Source: Pyronema omphalodes
Taxonomy: Eukaryota; Ascomycota; Pezizomycetes; Pezizales; Pyronemataceae
DNA: 64,000 nt
Assembly: GCA_024516155.1 (NCBI GenBank)
Contig: JAJJXM010000064.1
Coordinates: 248,001 to 312,000, forward strand
Reading direction: 5' to 3'
The notes beneath the pieces were generated by a model, which worked only from the letters and a program-made list of their open reading frames with translations, did no database searches and was not told the DNA's origin. Positions within the stretch are counted from its first letter, which is position 1. Every line of letters starts with the position of its first letter. Below, piece by piece: positions 12,308 through 23,179 of the stretch. The position numbers and the translations under genes are program-made.

Positions 12308-12960
12308 GGGAAGCTGGGATTCGGTGTTAGCGAGGAATGATGAGGTTGGTTAGTATTGGATAACCTACCTACGGGGAATATAAGCGGAAGTGACCTGCCA
12401 CTCGGGATCTGGATATGTGCTTGTGTGCTTGTGCTGTTATGGGAAATGAAGTGGCCATGAACCGAGGAAGGATGTTGTCGAGCGGAAGTTTGCTGGGTCA
12501 GGGGACAGGACCGATGGGCAAGATTTCATTGAACAGCCATCACTCGATCATCGTCGATGAAAACTCGCAGACCGGATTTTTGCAGTTGACTGATTGGCAT
12601 TGCATTCTGTTGGAGTAATAGCCTGGGAAGCTGGGAGTAGATGTTAGTGAGGAAGGATGAGGTTGGTTAGTATTGGACAACCTACGGGGAATATAAGCGG
12701 AAATTACCTGCCACTCGGGATCTGGATATGTGCTTGTGTGGTTGTGTTGTCAGGGGAAATGAAGTGGCCATAAACCGAACGAAGGCTGTTGTCGAGCGAA
12801 AGTTTGCTTGGTAAAAGGACAGGACCGATGGGCAAGATTCCATTGATGGGTATACACCGGACACCAGCAACCACTCGATCGTCGTCGACGAAGACTCGAA
12901 GACCGGATTTCTGCAGTGGACTGATTGTCATTGCATTTTGTTGGAGTAATAGCGTCTCCC
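12308..12960. repeat. Two-copy tandem duplication, ~320-bp unit
   Basis: 12308-12624 and 12625-12960 run colinearly: GGGAAGCTGGGA, then GATGAGGTTGGTTAGTATTGG, a shared CCACTCGGGATCTGGATATG segment, and the ending TTGGAGTAATAGC. Substitutions and small indels, including an extra ~20 bp in copy 2, show it is not recent. Reading frames are not conserved between the copies. Confidence 0.85.
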
Positions 12961-14918
12961 CAGCAAAAGTGGGCCATGGAAAATGATACTGCGATTGACT
13001 AGAGCTACAAAGGCTATTGATTGATATTGATCAGAGGTAGGCGGAGGGTGCAGAGAAGTACCGCAGGGAAGAACCAAGGTTGACTATAGTAGGCATAGCG
13101 ATACTGTATCTACAACTGTCAGCAAGGTAAATGGTATTAGAACTGTAAAGTAGTATATATAATGAGAAGAGGGGATAGGGGATGGCTATTCAGGTTGGTG
13201 ATGGTGGAGGATTCTGGCTGGCGAAGGGTGAACTTCGTGGTTGTTATATAGCGAAGATGGGCGACTACAGGAATACGGTGTATTGCATCACGGTACCATG
13301 TGTTTCTTTTCTTGATGATTGTTGCTATGGAGGTGTATGGGGTTGCATTATATTAGCAACATGGTTGCCGAGCAAATCAAATATGCCGGTGAGGAAATTG
13401 GATTCAGGCTACACCGACACACCGAAAGCTGTCGTAATTTTCATTGACCTGGAACCACCAAGCATTGCCAGAGTGAAACATCCCCGCATTGGCTACCATC
13501 GTCGAAGGCTATTCTGATCTCAAAAATGCTATAATTATGGTTTACAGCAATGATCAATAGGACAGCGGGATATTGCCAGCCCTGTGAGCATCCCTTACTG
13601 ATCAAGTAATCTGAGGACACACGACTCAACTTGCATAATTCAATGATCGCCGAAAGAGTCGAAGTAATGCCGGTAATATTCGTCGTCATCATCAAAGCCT
13701 TGCGAGATCTAGAGGATTCCATAACCTCAAATCCAACTGATCTGAAGTCATTACAATATTCAAGGAGGCACAAAAACAGCTGCCATCGGCAAAATGCCAT
13801 CGGATCAGAAGAATTTTATTGGCCTGGTTACACAGCAATACACCCCATCATACCAATAAGTCGGCATTCATCCTAAGAAGCAATGATCTATCACAAAATA
13901 AGAGAAAACCCCTGATTAGCATACTTGATAACCCGTTACCAAAGGAACAAAGATGGCCATTCAATTCTCTGATAGCGTGAAAAGCTGTGGATATCTGTGG
14001 AATGTTTTTGTCCAGGTTCTGTTTTTTCCTTGTGGGGTTTCCAACACCACAACCATAACATCAGCCACCATCGGGGAAATCAATTGGTATCTGAAGATTT
14101 CAATCGCCCTGTCATCAGCAATGAGAAATATCAGGCCTCGGCAAGCATCGGAAGATCAACTGTTCTCTGCCAAATGCAAACTAACTAGCTGCGCACCAAC
14201 TTGCATGTTGAAGTTATTTCAGCAGAACCAAAATATGCCACTGTATTGCTTGTTATCGTGAAAAACTATTACAATCAGATAAATAGCTAAGTAAGATCCT
14301 GTTTGAAGGGAACACCATGACTTATAACACGTTTTGGGCACCATCATTGGATATTCGGACTATCCAAACCTCCCAATGCTTTCATATGTCGGGAGTTGGA
14401 TAGTCACGCAAACATGCAGGCAGTTCAATGAAGAAAGATCGAGATGTCCACAATGTTCAAAAGATTGGGATGGCTCGCCTGATGTGATGCTAGGAGATTC
14501 CATGTTACACTAGACTTACAGCTAAGAAATCGAAATCACAGCATGTGAAATTCCCATCCTACATCGTTGATGATATACAATGCGTACTTATAACTGTACA
14601 CAATACTCTCAGTGCCTCAGACTGCTCGCGATCAGGCATAAACATGAAGATCTGACATGAGACGATTTCTGCAACACGCCGATTACGATCACTAGGATTC
14701 AATGTCGCTGCATCTGCTGGGTTTTCGTTTGTCCCGCACTTTCGGCTAGTATGCTGCCTAGGATATCTGGTAGTATTAGCCACTCAAAATTCCTGCTATA
14801 TAGTGGATGAACAATCCCGGTTCGCAACTACCATTCATAACCTGTTCGCTGATCTTTGCTGTTATAGGGCATCACACAAGTTAACTGCAGATTATAATTA
14901 TTTTGAAGACATGACGAT

Positions 14919-14968
14919 CTTTTTTTTTCTTTGTATCTTTTTTTCTTTTTTTCTTCTTTTTTTTTTTT
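14919..14968 (+). repeat. T/C-rich low-complexity tract
   Basis: About 50 nt almost entirely T with scattered C. Could be slippage; no gene lies immediately beside it. Confidence 0.8.
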
Positions 14969-15848
14969 GGTATTGTAGATTGATAGCTTTGCGGTTATGG
15001 AAATGTTTCTGGGACTGTCTATCCGTCTGTCATGGAGAAAGAAAGAAGAAACTGCTGTCCTTCGCGGCTATGCAAATCATTAGATTCATCATGTGGCCGC
15101 TGTGGTTTTTGTTGAATAATTGAAATTAGGAAAACTTCAGCTGCTGTTAGGTTCTTCTTGATTCTTTTCGTTTGTTTCTTCATTTTTTTCTTCATTTGTT
15201 TCTTCATTTGTTCCTTGATGTCCTGAAATTACGTACACTGCACAGCACAATATACACTCTCCCACCCTTAAAAAAGAACAGTCTCAATGCGTACCTATGT
15301 AGTTACACACCCGACCCGCGGGGCTATGTGTAAAGATACATATGCGGGACACCCGCTGCTTAACTTATCGCTAAATCGTAACTGCCGCCATTTTGCCGCA
15401 TCTGTCACAGTTGTCGCATCCGCTGCATCTCTCACCCGCGTTCGTGCCCTTTGCCGCAGTTGTCGACACGCGGGTCTTTTTGTTCCCACTGTGATACCTG
15501 GCAAAGAAGCAAAGTTGGCAACGGATGAAAGAAAAATTAATAAATAAAAGACAGGACTTATGCTTTTCTGTCACTGGGTGCTTTGTATTTTAAATGAAGA
15601 TGCACAGAGAGGAAGAGACGTAGCCGGAAGAATAAGACCGAGAAAACAGAAGGCCTGGAAAACCAACAAGAGACCTGGAAAACAAAAGAAGTTGATCACG
15701 AGATCAAGCAAGAATACAATCGAAACGACGTCCCTCTATTTGCTTTGATAGGTGTGATGAAACCCATGAATATCCTATATCCATTAAAGACATTTTTTGA
15801 TATTTGAATTGCACTTAGTCACACTACACTCCACTAATCATTCATCCA

Positions 15849-17804
15849 TCAACTTGGCAATTCATTCCGACTCCTCACTCCCTCAAGCTCATCAAGCCTG
15901 ACATCGCCCGGAAATTCCACCGCAGGATAAACCGGATTATATTCCGTCTGATACGTCCCCTCATTAGGTCGAACGCCAGGTTGCTTCGACGCTTCAGCGG
16001 GAGCTTCAACCGGTCCTGGTGAACGTTCTGTCTGGGACTGCCCTTTCTCCGCTAGAGCGGCATACCGTTGTTTTCGGAGAAAGTAAAAGACAGCTCCTCC
16101 GATTATTGCAAGTCCTGCAATTCCACCGACTACTCCGCCGGCTATGGCTCCAGTATTAGATTTATTAGCGGCCGCGTGTTTACCGGAGGCATCAGATGTC
16201 TGCCCATTGCCGGGGCCGATATTGAAGGTCATCAATTTTTCCAGATCTGGGTCACGGAAACCACCATCGGGTTTGAGTTTTTGTGCACCTCCCTTCGTTC
16301 TTGAACGACGTCAGCTCCTACACCAGCTAGAAAGGGGATAGAGAATCAACTTACGTCCCCCCAATTATTTTAACCACGGACTGGTGCACTTCATAATCGT
16401 CATCGGGATTAAAGTCATTGACCCAGAATCCCGTCGTCATGTCCAATAAAAACAACTTTTGCCTATAATCATAACAACCGTTATCATTAAGCTGTCCTCC
16501 CCAGCTCATCATGAATTTCTTTCCGACTCTTAGACAAACCGGCTCACGTCTGGCATCCGGTGCACTGGTCAGGAGGTCGTTGCCAATACCGGGGAGCTTT
16601 ATCCAGTCAAATGAGGGTATCGATAATACCCATACTGTGTCGTCAAAAGGTATAATGGCATTGTCGTCGTCCCCACCGGAGATGAAGATTTGATGCGAGG
16701 AATTATCGGGAGCACTGACTACGGCGGCGCAAAACCGTTTGCGTATGCTAGGGACATTGGTATTCTGGAGAGATCTGAAGGAGAACCATTTGTTTTGCTT
16801 AGTACTGTAGATCCAGAAGTTGGTCATTGTCTTCTGTATCTCAGTCAGTAACAGTTGCCAAAATCAAGGGGCTTCGGCAGTTTACAATCGTAGTAGAGCT
16901 ACCACCAAAGTTAATCAGGATTTCATCATCCTTTGTAGTGAGATGAACCAGCTGTCCATCCACATTGTCAAAAGGGATGCTGGCGTTATTTAAGCTGTCT
17001 GAGGCGGCATCATATATGATCATATTACTAGCACCGCCCGGTACACCCCTAGAACCATCGTCCCAGGTAATATTGGCCGCATCTTTGGAGAGGAATCCCC
17101 CGAGATAATATCCGCGTCGTATACTCGGGACCCAAGCAGACATTTGACTACCTATCCTCAGCAAAGCACCATCTAAATTATTTTGAAGCACGAAGTTCGT
17201 GGTAGACTTCACTTGTCCGACAGTCCATGAGTTTGTAGTAGTATCGAGAGTGAATTTTGAATTGACTGGGTAAACGTTCGTTATTGCGGAAACTTTATGA
17301 TCGACAGCATAATGTGAGACTTCGTGCCAACCAAGAAAGGAAGCAAGAGTGTCTTTCGCGATTGGCCACATGGTACTGACGGTAAGTCTTGGCATTTTAT
17401 CGGGGAGAGATATTCGCTTTTCATAGCTTTCGAAACCGTGATTCTTATTGAATGGTTTGGAAACATCGATAATGCTGAGGTAATCGTCTGATATTTCTGT
17501 CAGCGAACGATTGAATCATGTAGTGGAAATATGCAGAACGTACTCGGTCCAGAGTAATTCTCAAAGCCAGGCTGCCAACCCATAATACCACCATAAATGT
17601 AAACCTGCTGGTTGTAATTATGTACTATTTCAGTCAGTGAGATACTCAAGTAGACGATCAGGGAGCGTGATTAGACATACAGGATGATCCTCTAATATAG
17701 CAAAAGTCCGTAACTGGATCGGGAGGGCCATTATCTTGCGCCAGAGCCACCGCACACGCGCATACAATTAGTAGAAATGTCCGACTGATATCTTGTGCTA
17801 TCAT
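15849..17804 (-). CDS. Secreted kelch-type single-pass membrane protein, copy A (5 exons, 581 aa)
   Basis: Exons on the minus strand: 17804-17681, 17624-17544, 17496-16886, 16833-16355, 16299-15849 (1,746 nt, in phase). Domain order: signal peptide MIAQDISRTFLLIVCACAVA, then a beta-propeller with kelch-like GG turns (YIYGG, YYLGG, INFGG, ISGG, SWGG). A TM helix follows near residue 495 (GAIAGGVVGGIAGLAIIGG), flanked by FLRKQR, and a ~75-aa Pro-rich cytoplasmic tail. This topology suggests a cell-surface adhesin or sensor; no catalytic residues are evident. The acceptor of exon 3 could instead be 9 nt downstream (start 17487), also in frame. Intron 3 has a less usual donor, GTAAAC. Confidence 0.85.
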
Positions 17805-18417
17805 TGTGGTGTCTTCGCCACTCTTGTTACCGTGGGATATTTAATGGGTAGATGCTTCTATATAACAAACTAGTGTAGCGAGTCTTGCCCAGCTATCGAT
17901 CTCACTCCGGTATGCGATTTGCTCACCCCGCCCCCCTGCCCCCATTTTTAACTCGTCCCGTCAGCAATTCCATATGAAGCGCTTCACTTGGTGCGGTTTT
18001 GTTTCGAGTCAATCCATCACCTGCCAGATGCAGGATCAGTCGTAGAATCAACCCCATCCGAAAGGTAAACGTGCTGGCTTTCATAGTAGTATATAATCAC
18101 CACATGCAGTGCATCTCCTCAGGTATTAGCCTCATGTTTGTCGTATCCAGAGCGATGTGCAGCAGCTATTACCTCTAACAGATTGGGGAAAATATCAAAT
18201 GCGTAGAGATGTGGAGACACCCATGCTCATCTTTCACCGGACAGTCATAAGGCACCAGAACGTCGATCATTGATTCAGGTCAGATACTGCGCATGTTACG
18301 CTTTTCGCCTGGCGTTGGCAATCAAATTCAAGATAGGCAGCAATTGCATGCACCCACTCTCCTCTCCCGCAGTTACCGCCAATTACAACCCAAATTTCAC
18401 TTGGTGCATTTGAACAG
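17805..18417. other. 5' flank of kelch gene A
   Basis: Shares sequence with the 5' flank of copy B (21621-22254), so promoter elements were duplicated along with the gene. No separate gene. Confidence 0.6.
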
Positions 18418-18615
18418 GATGGGTCAAACGAGTAGTGCCGCTAGTCCTCCTGGCGTTGAAAAGTGAGCCACAGCAGATGGTAGGGGATGGTATTTGCTCG
18501 CTGCCTCCCGATATCCAGCATCATCTGGCCTATCAACAGCAGTAGCAGCAGGTGGCGCCGGGAAGGTATACAATGAGAGGCTGTGATTCCCAGAAGAATC
18601 AGGGATACTCCCCAC
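18418..18615 (+). pseudogene. Fragment of the Pro/Gln-rich gene (unit 1)
   Basis: Colinear with the parent gene around 9232-9420: ACGAGTAGT.CCGCTAGTC, GTGAGCCACAGCA, CAGCATCATC.GGC.TATCAACAG, and GAGGCT.TGATTC.CAG..GAATCAGGGATACTC. It has in-frame stops (for example CAGTAGCAG) and indels, so it is dead. It lies upstream of kelch gene A. Confidence 0.88.
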
Positions 18616-18620
18616 GAATT

Positions 18621-19459
18621 AATGCAAGGCTTGACAAAACGGTGAATTGTTTGAAACTGCGAAAACTGTTTTTTCTAGAGGAACTGATTGATGAAGGGGC
18701 AATAAATATTATTCAATGCATACATACCAAAATTCTATACTAATTGGGTCCCTTGGTGTGAACAGTGAAAAGGAAGGGGGACCAATAGATTGTTGTTGTT
18801 GTCGTTATTTTCTAGTACAGTAATATCAATAGTTTATATAATTCCCAGCTCCTTTGTCTGACTTACTTCCAGCATTCCGCCACGTCCTTTGTTCTTTGTT
18901 CATCTTCCTTGACAAGCTACATGCGCCGTAATCCCCGAACAAACACACCTGGACGTGGGCGTCCTTTGACACTTGGGTCCCCAGACATCACAACTGACGC
19001 CTGCGATTGAAGCTCTTGAGCCCCGCAATGGCCTCCAGACTATCTGCCTGCATTGAATAGCGGTCTGATAAAATTATCCCCTTTCAGTCGGAAAACAGTA
19101 GCCCAGACTCAGCAGTCATCACGGGATCTGAGAGCATGTTCACCGCCGCTTCGTAGAGGCTGGAAAATCTGGTTACCAGATGCTGGTGGAATAAGGAGGG
19201 CTGAGATACTGGCATGTTTGGCCACTGGTGGTTTCAAACAAGGTTCAATACATCATTTATTCTTGCATGCACTGGTTCCCGATGCGGTTAACTAGTTTCC
19301 ATTTACCAAGTCCGTTTAATCAGTGCACTGCAGTTACCTGGATCTCTCAAAACTGAACCAACTGTGTATCCGGGACACAATAACCACACCAAGTAACTGT
19401 GGATTGTCAGTTCAGTTGACCTGGTTTGCGATTTTACCTGGTAAACCGGCTATATGGTT
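18621..19459. other. Spacer between duplication units
   Basis: No frame with a recognisable domain and no resemblance seen to the flanking units. Confidence 0.5.
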
Positions 19460-19646
19460 GTGACTTCTAAGACCAGGGAAACAAGAGAAGTTTATAACAA
19501 AATTGAGCAAGAAGAAAAACAAAACAACATTCCTTTTATTTGACTTTGACTGGGGGTGATGAAACCCATTAATATCGTGTATCCATGAAAGACATTTTTT
19601 AATATTATAATAACACATAGTCACACTACACTCCACCCACAATTCA

Positions 19647-21620
19647 TCACCTTCTGATTGGATGGTCTGCTGGCAATTCATTCCGACTCCTCACTCCCTC
19701 AAGTTCACCGAGCCTTACATCACCCGGATATAATTCCACCGGATGAGAACCCGGATAGCATTCCGTTGGATATGTCACCTCATTAGGAGAAATGCCAGGT
19801 TCCTTCCACGCTTCAGCGGGAGCTTCAACCGGTCCTGGTGAATATCCTATTTGGGACTGCCCATTCTCCGCCAGAGCATCATACTGTTTTTTTCGAAGAA
19901 AGTAAAAGACAGCTCCTCCGATTATTGCAAGTCCTGCGATTCCACCGACTACTCCGCCGACAATTGCTCCAGTAGTAGATGTATTAGCGGCAGTGTGTTT
20001 ACCGGAGGCATCAGATGTCTGCCCATTGCCGGGGCCGATATTGAAGGACATTAGTTTTTCCAGTTCTGGATCAGCGAAACCATCTTCGGGCTTGAGTTTT
20101 GTTGCACCTCCCTTCTTTCTTGGACGACGTCAGCTCCTACACCAACCAGAACGGGGATAGAGAATGAACTTACGTTCCACCGATTACGTCAACCACCGAC
20201 TGGGGTACTTCATAATTGTCATCGGGATTAAAGTCATTGACCCAGAATCCCGTCGTCATGTCCAATAAGAACATAGTATGCGCATAATCATAACAACCGT
20301 TTTCAAGCTGCCCTCCCCAGCTCATCATGAATTTCTTTCCGACTCTTAGACAAACCGGCTCACGTCTGGCATCCGGTGCACTGGTCAGGAGGTCGTTGCC
20401 AATACCGGGGAGCTTTATCCAGTCAAATGAGGGTATCGATAATACCCATACTGTGTCGTCGGCAGGTATAATGACATCTTTCTTGTCCCCACCGTAGATG
20501 AAAATTTGGTGCGAGGAATTATCGGGAGCACTGACTACGGCGGCGCAAAACCGTTGGCGTATGTCAGGGACACTGGTATTCTGGGGAGACCTGAAGGAGA
20601 ACCATTTCTCTTGCTTGGTACTGTAGATGAAAAAATCGGTCATTTTTTGCTGACTTTTAGTCAGTCACAGTTACCAAAATGAAGGGGCCTTGGAAGCTTA
20701 CAAGTTGAGGAGAGTTACCACCAAAGTTAATCAAGATTTCATCATCCTTTGTGGTGAGATGAACAAGTTGTCCATCCATATTGTGAAATGGGATGCTAGA
20801 GTTTTTTAAGGTGTCTGAGGCGGCATCATACATGATCATACTACTATCGCCGCCTGGGATACCCCTAGAACCATCGCCCCAGGTAAGGTTGGGCGTATCT
20901 TTGTGAAGGAATCCCCCAAGATAATATCCACGTCGTATACTCGGGACCCAAGCAGACATTTGACTACCTAGCTTCAGCACAGCACCATCTAGTTCATGCA
21001 GGATCGTGAAGTTCATGATAGACTTCACTTGTCCGACAGTCCATGAGTTTGTAGTAGTGTCGAGACTGAATTTTGAATTCAGTGGGTAAACTTTCGTTAT
21101 TGCGGAAACGTTATGATCGACTGCATAATGTGAGACTTGGTGCCAACCAAAGAACGAAGCAAGAGTATCTTTCGCGATTGGCCACATGGTACTGGTGGTA
21201 AATCTTGACACTTCATCGGGCAGTGGTATTCGCTTGATATAGGTTTCGACATCTTGATTCTTATTGAATGGTTTGGAAACATCAGTAATGCGGAGGTAAT
21301 CATCTGATATTTCTGTCAGCGAACGACGGAATCATGTAGTGGAAGTATGTAGAACATACTCGGTCCAGAGTAATTCGCAAAGTTGGGCTGCCACGCCATA
21401 CTACCACCATAAATGTAAACCTGCTGGTTGTAATTGTGTACTATTCCAGTCAGTGAGATATCCAAGCAGACGATTCGGGAGTATGTTCAGACTTACAGGA
21501 TGATCCTCTAATATAGCAAAAGTCTGTAACTGGATCGGGAGGGCCATTATCTTGCGCCAGAGCCACCGCACACGCGCATACAATTAGTAGAAATGTCCGA
21601 CTGATGTCTTGTGCTATCAT
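19647..21620 (-). CDS. Secreted kelch-type single-pass membrane protein, copy B (5 exons, 587 aa)
   Basis: Exons on the minus strand: 21620-21497, 21440-21360, 21312-20702, 20649-20174, 20118-19647 (1,764 nt, in phase). Same architecture as copy A: identical signal peptide, kelch-like propeller, TM helix (GAIVGGVVGGIAGLAIIGG) and cytoplasmic tail. The tail is a few residues longer and ends ADHPIRR. Introns are 56, 47, 52 and 55 nt at the same positions as in copy A. CTGAC-type branch sites support the intron calls; exon 3 might start 9 nt later (21303). Both copies look intact. The ectodomain surface segments and tail differ more than the propeller core, consistent with divergence after duplication. 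Confidence 0.86.
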
Positions 21621-22254
21621 TGCAATTCCTTCGTAACTCTTGTTACCGTTTGATATGTAATGGGTAGATGCTGCTATATAACAAACTGATGTAGCGAGTC
21701 TTGCCCAGATATCAGTCTCACACCGGTATGCCATTTGACTAACCCCCTCCCCCATCTCCATACCCCTGTCCCCATTTTTGTTTTCTCCTTTATGTAACTC
21801 CATATTAAGCGCTTCGCTTGTTGCGGTTTTGTTTCGGGGAAATGCATGACCTGCCAGATGAAGGAGCGGCTGTGGAATCAACCCCATCACAAGGCAGAGG
21901 TGCTATGGGTTCTATGGTAGTATATATATAGTCATCATATGCAGAGCATCTCCTCAGGTTAGCCTGATTTTTGTCGTATCCATATCGCTGTGCAGAAGAT
22001 TACCTCTAACGGGTTACGGATTGGTGAGAAAATCAAATGTGTATAGATGTGGAGATACCCGTGCTGATCTTTCACCGGACAGAATTAGGCACCAGGAAGT
22101 CGAAAATTATTGATTCAGGTCAGACACTGCGCATGTTAAGCTTTTCGCCTGGGGTTGGTCAAGTTCGAAATAGGCAGCAATTGCACGCGCCGTCTCTCCT
22201 CCCTCGTAGTTACCGCCAATTTATGTACGTCCTACATTTCACTGGGTGCATTTG
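21621..22254. other. 5' flank of kelch gene B
   Basis: Colinear with 17805-18417. Contains a short TA-rich stretch (TATATATAG near 21925). No separate gene. Confidence 0.6.
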
Positions 22255-22465
22255 AGTATGTAGGACGGGTACAACGAGTGGTACCGCCAGGCCTCGCAGT
22301 GTCGAAAGTGAGCCACAGCTGGCGGTGCTCGCTGCCTCCTAGTATAATAATGCTCAGCATCATCAGGCCTATCAACGGCAGCAGCATCGGGCGGAGTATG
22401 GAGTGAGAGGCTATGATTCGCAGTAGAATCAGGGATACATACCAGCATGGTAGCTTGAGGAATAA
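22255..22465 (+). pseudogene. Fragment of the Pro/Gln-rich gene (unit 2, forward part)
   Basis: Matches the same parent segment (~9232-9450) as 18418-18615, with independent damage. The match continues past GGGATAC to CATGG.AGC.T.AGGAAT.AAT and then switches orientation at about 22465-22475. Confidence 0.85.
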
Positions 22466-22474
22466 TATAAGTGG

Positions 22475-22676
22475 CCGAAACCATACCTCTAGGCTCTAGC
22501 AAGCTGTTGCTGCTGCTGGTACTGCTGGTGGTTCCTGCTGGTGGTTCCTGCGCCTGGTGGGCCTGAAGTGGTGAGCCTGGAGTGGTGCCTGTGGCGCCTA
22601 CCGCCCCTGCTGCTGGCTGCTGCTGCTGCTGAGTATACTGCTGTCCCACATTATTCTGATTGCTGTACTGATGAAC
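22475..22676 (-). pseudogene. Inverted fragment of the Pro/Gln-rich gene
   Basis: The minus strand reads GGACAGCAGTA..CTCAGCAGCAG, then CACCAGGCGCAGGAAC, then CAGCAGCAACA..TTGCTAGAG and AGAGGTATG. This follows the parent around 9450-9610 in order. The segment next in line to 22255-22465 has therefore been inverted in place. Confidence 0.8.
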
Positions 22677-23001
22677 TATTAGTAGAGGTAGCGAAAAAGG
22701 GGCCTGACGCCCAACAACAACCCCCCCGCGCCGACCGCATCTCGATCTTGCGACAAAGAAAAGCTGGGCGTGGTTGTGGAGTTAATCGTGTTTGAAAGTC
22801 ACCCATGCATGTTTTGGTGGCAGACGGAACTTTCAAATGCATCAGCAGTGCGGCTCTCTTATGCGCATCCTACGTCGTTACGCATAGTGTGTACCTGATT
22901 GAGCATATGTCGTACAAGCCGAGTGATACATAATGCTGTCACGCTAGTAAGTTTCCGGTGGCCTTGCTCCGGAAAATCAAGATAAGGAGATATCACTCGA
23001 T
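22677..23001. other. Spacer before the Copia element
   Basis: Unassigned sequence between the pseudogene fragment and the Copia target site. No domain or repeat recognised. Confidence 0.5.
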
Positions 23002-23006
23002 GCTTA

Positions 23007-23167
23007 TGTTGAAGTGCGCCTAAGGCACCAGTGCTTAGGTGGAGGTGGACCACTCTCTATGTATAGGCACTCGCTTGCCCGTCTATGTCTGACTCCTTAC
23101 GCTCGTTAATACATCCGGTCACCACCTCCACTTTCCTGTTCTTCTCGTGCCTGTGGGACCTTCGACA
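23007..23167 (+). repeat. Copia 5' LTR (161 bp)
   Basis: Begins TGTTGAAGTGCGCC and ends TTCGACA. It contains GTATAGGCACTCGC, and aligns base for base in length with 28834-28994. Confidence 0.95.
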
Positions 23168-23179
23168 GGTTATGAGCCC
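23168..23179 (+). promoter_or_regulatory. Copia primer-binding site
   Basis: GGTTATGAGCCC directly abuts the LTR. It is complementary to the anticodon-arm region (GGGCTCATAACC) of initiator tRNA-Met, not to a tRNA 3' end. This matches the half-tRNA priming known for Drosophila copia. Confidence 0.75.

Larger units (their letters stand above)
11288..15848. other. Gene-poor region
   Basis: 3' flank of the Pro/Gln-rich gene (11288-11480, later copied at 57.1-57.25 kb), then about 4 kb without a convincing gene. Landmarks are an 18-G run (11290-11307), a GA-rich stretch to 11350, a tandem duplication (12308-12960) and a pyrimidine tract (14919-14968). Short frames near 13.2-14.3 kb have no recognisable domain. 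Confidence 0.5.
15640..18620. repeat. Segmental tandem duplication, unit 1
   Basis: Unit 1 spans the 3' flank of kelch gene A, the gene, its 5' flank and a fragment of the Pro/Gln-rich gene. The same order recurs in unit 2 (19460-22470), about 3.8 kb downstream. Both flanks share recognisable sequence, such as the TAGTCACACTACACTCCAC downstream segment and GCATCTCCTCAGG upstream. Boundaries are approximate. Confidence 0.85.
19460..22470. repeat. Segmental tandem duplication, unit 2
   Basis: Second copy of the block at 15640-18620, same orientation: kelch gene B, its 5' flank, then the Pro/Gln-gene fragment at 22255-22465. About 0.8 kb of unrelated sequence (18621-19459) separates the units. 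Confidence 0.85.

Noticed and set aside
13441..13800. 119-aa frame on the minus strand (ITGITSTLSAIIELCKLS)
   Set aside because: Faintly like fungal NLR N-terminal helices, but no continuation or splice structure supports a gene.
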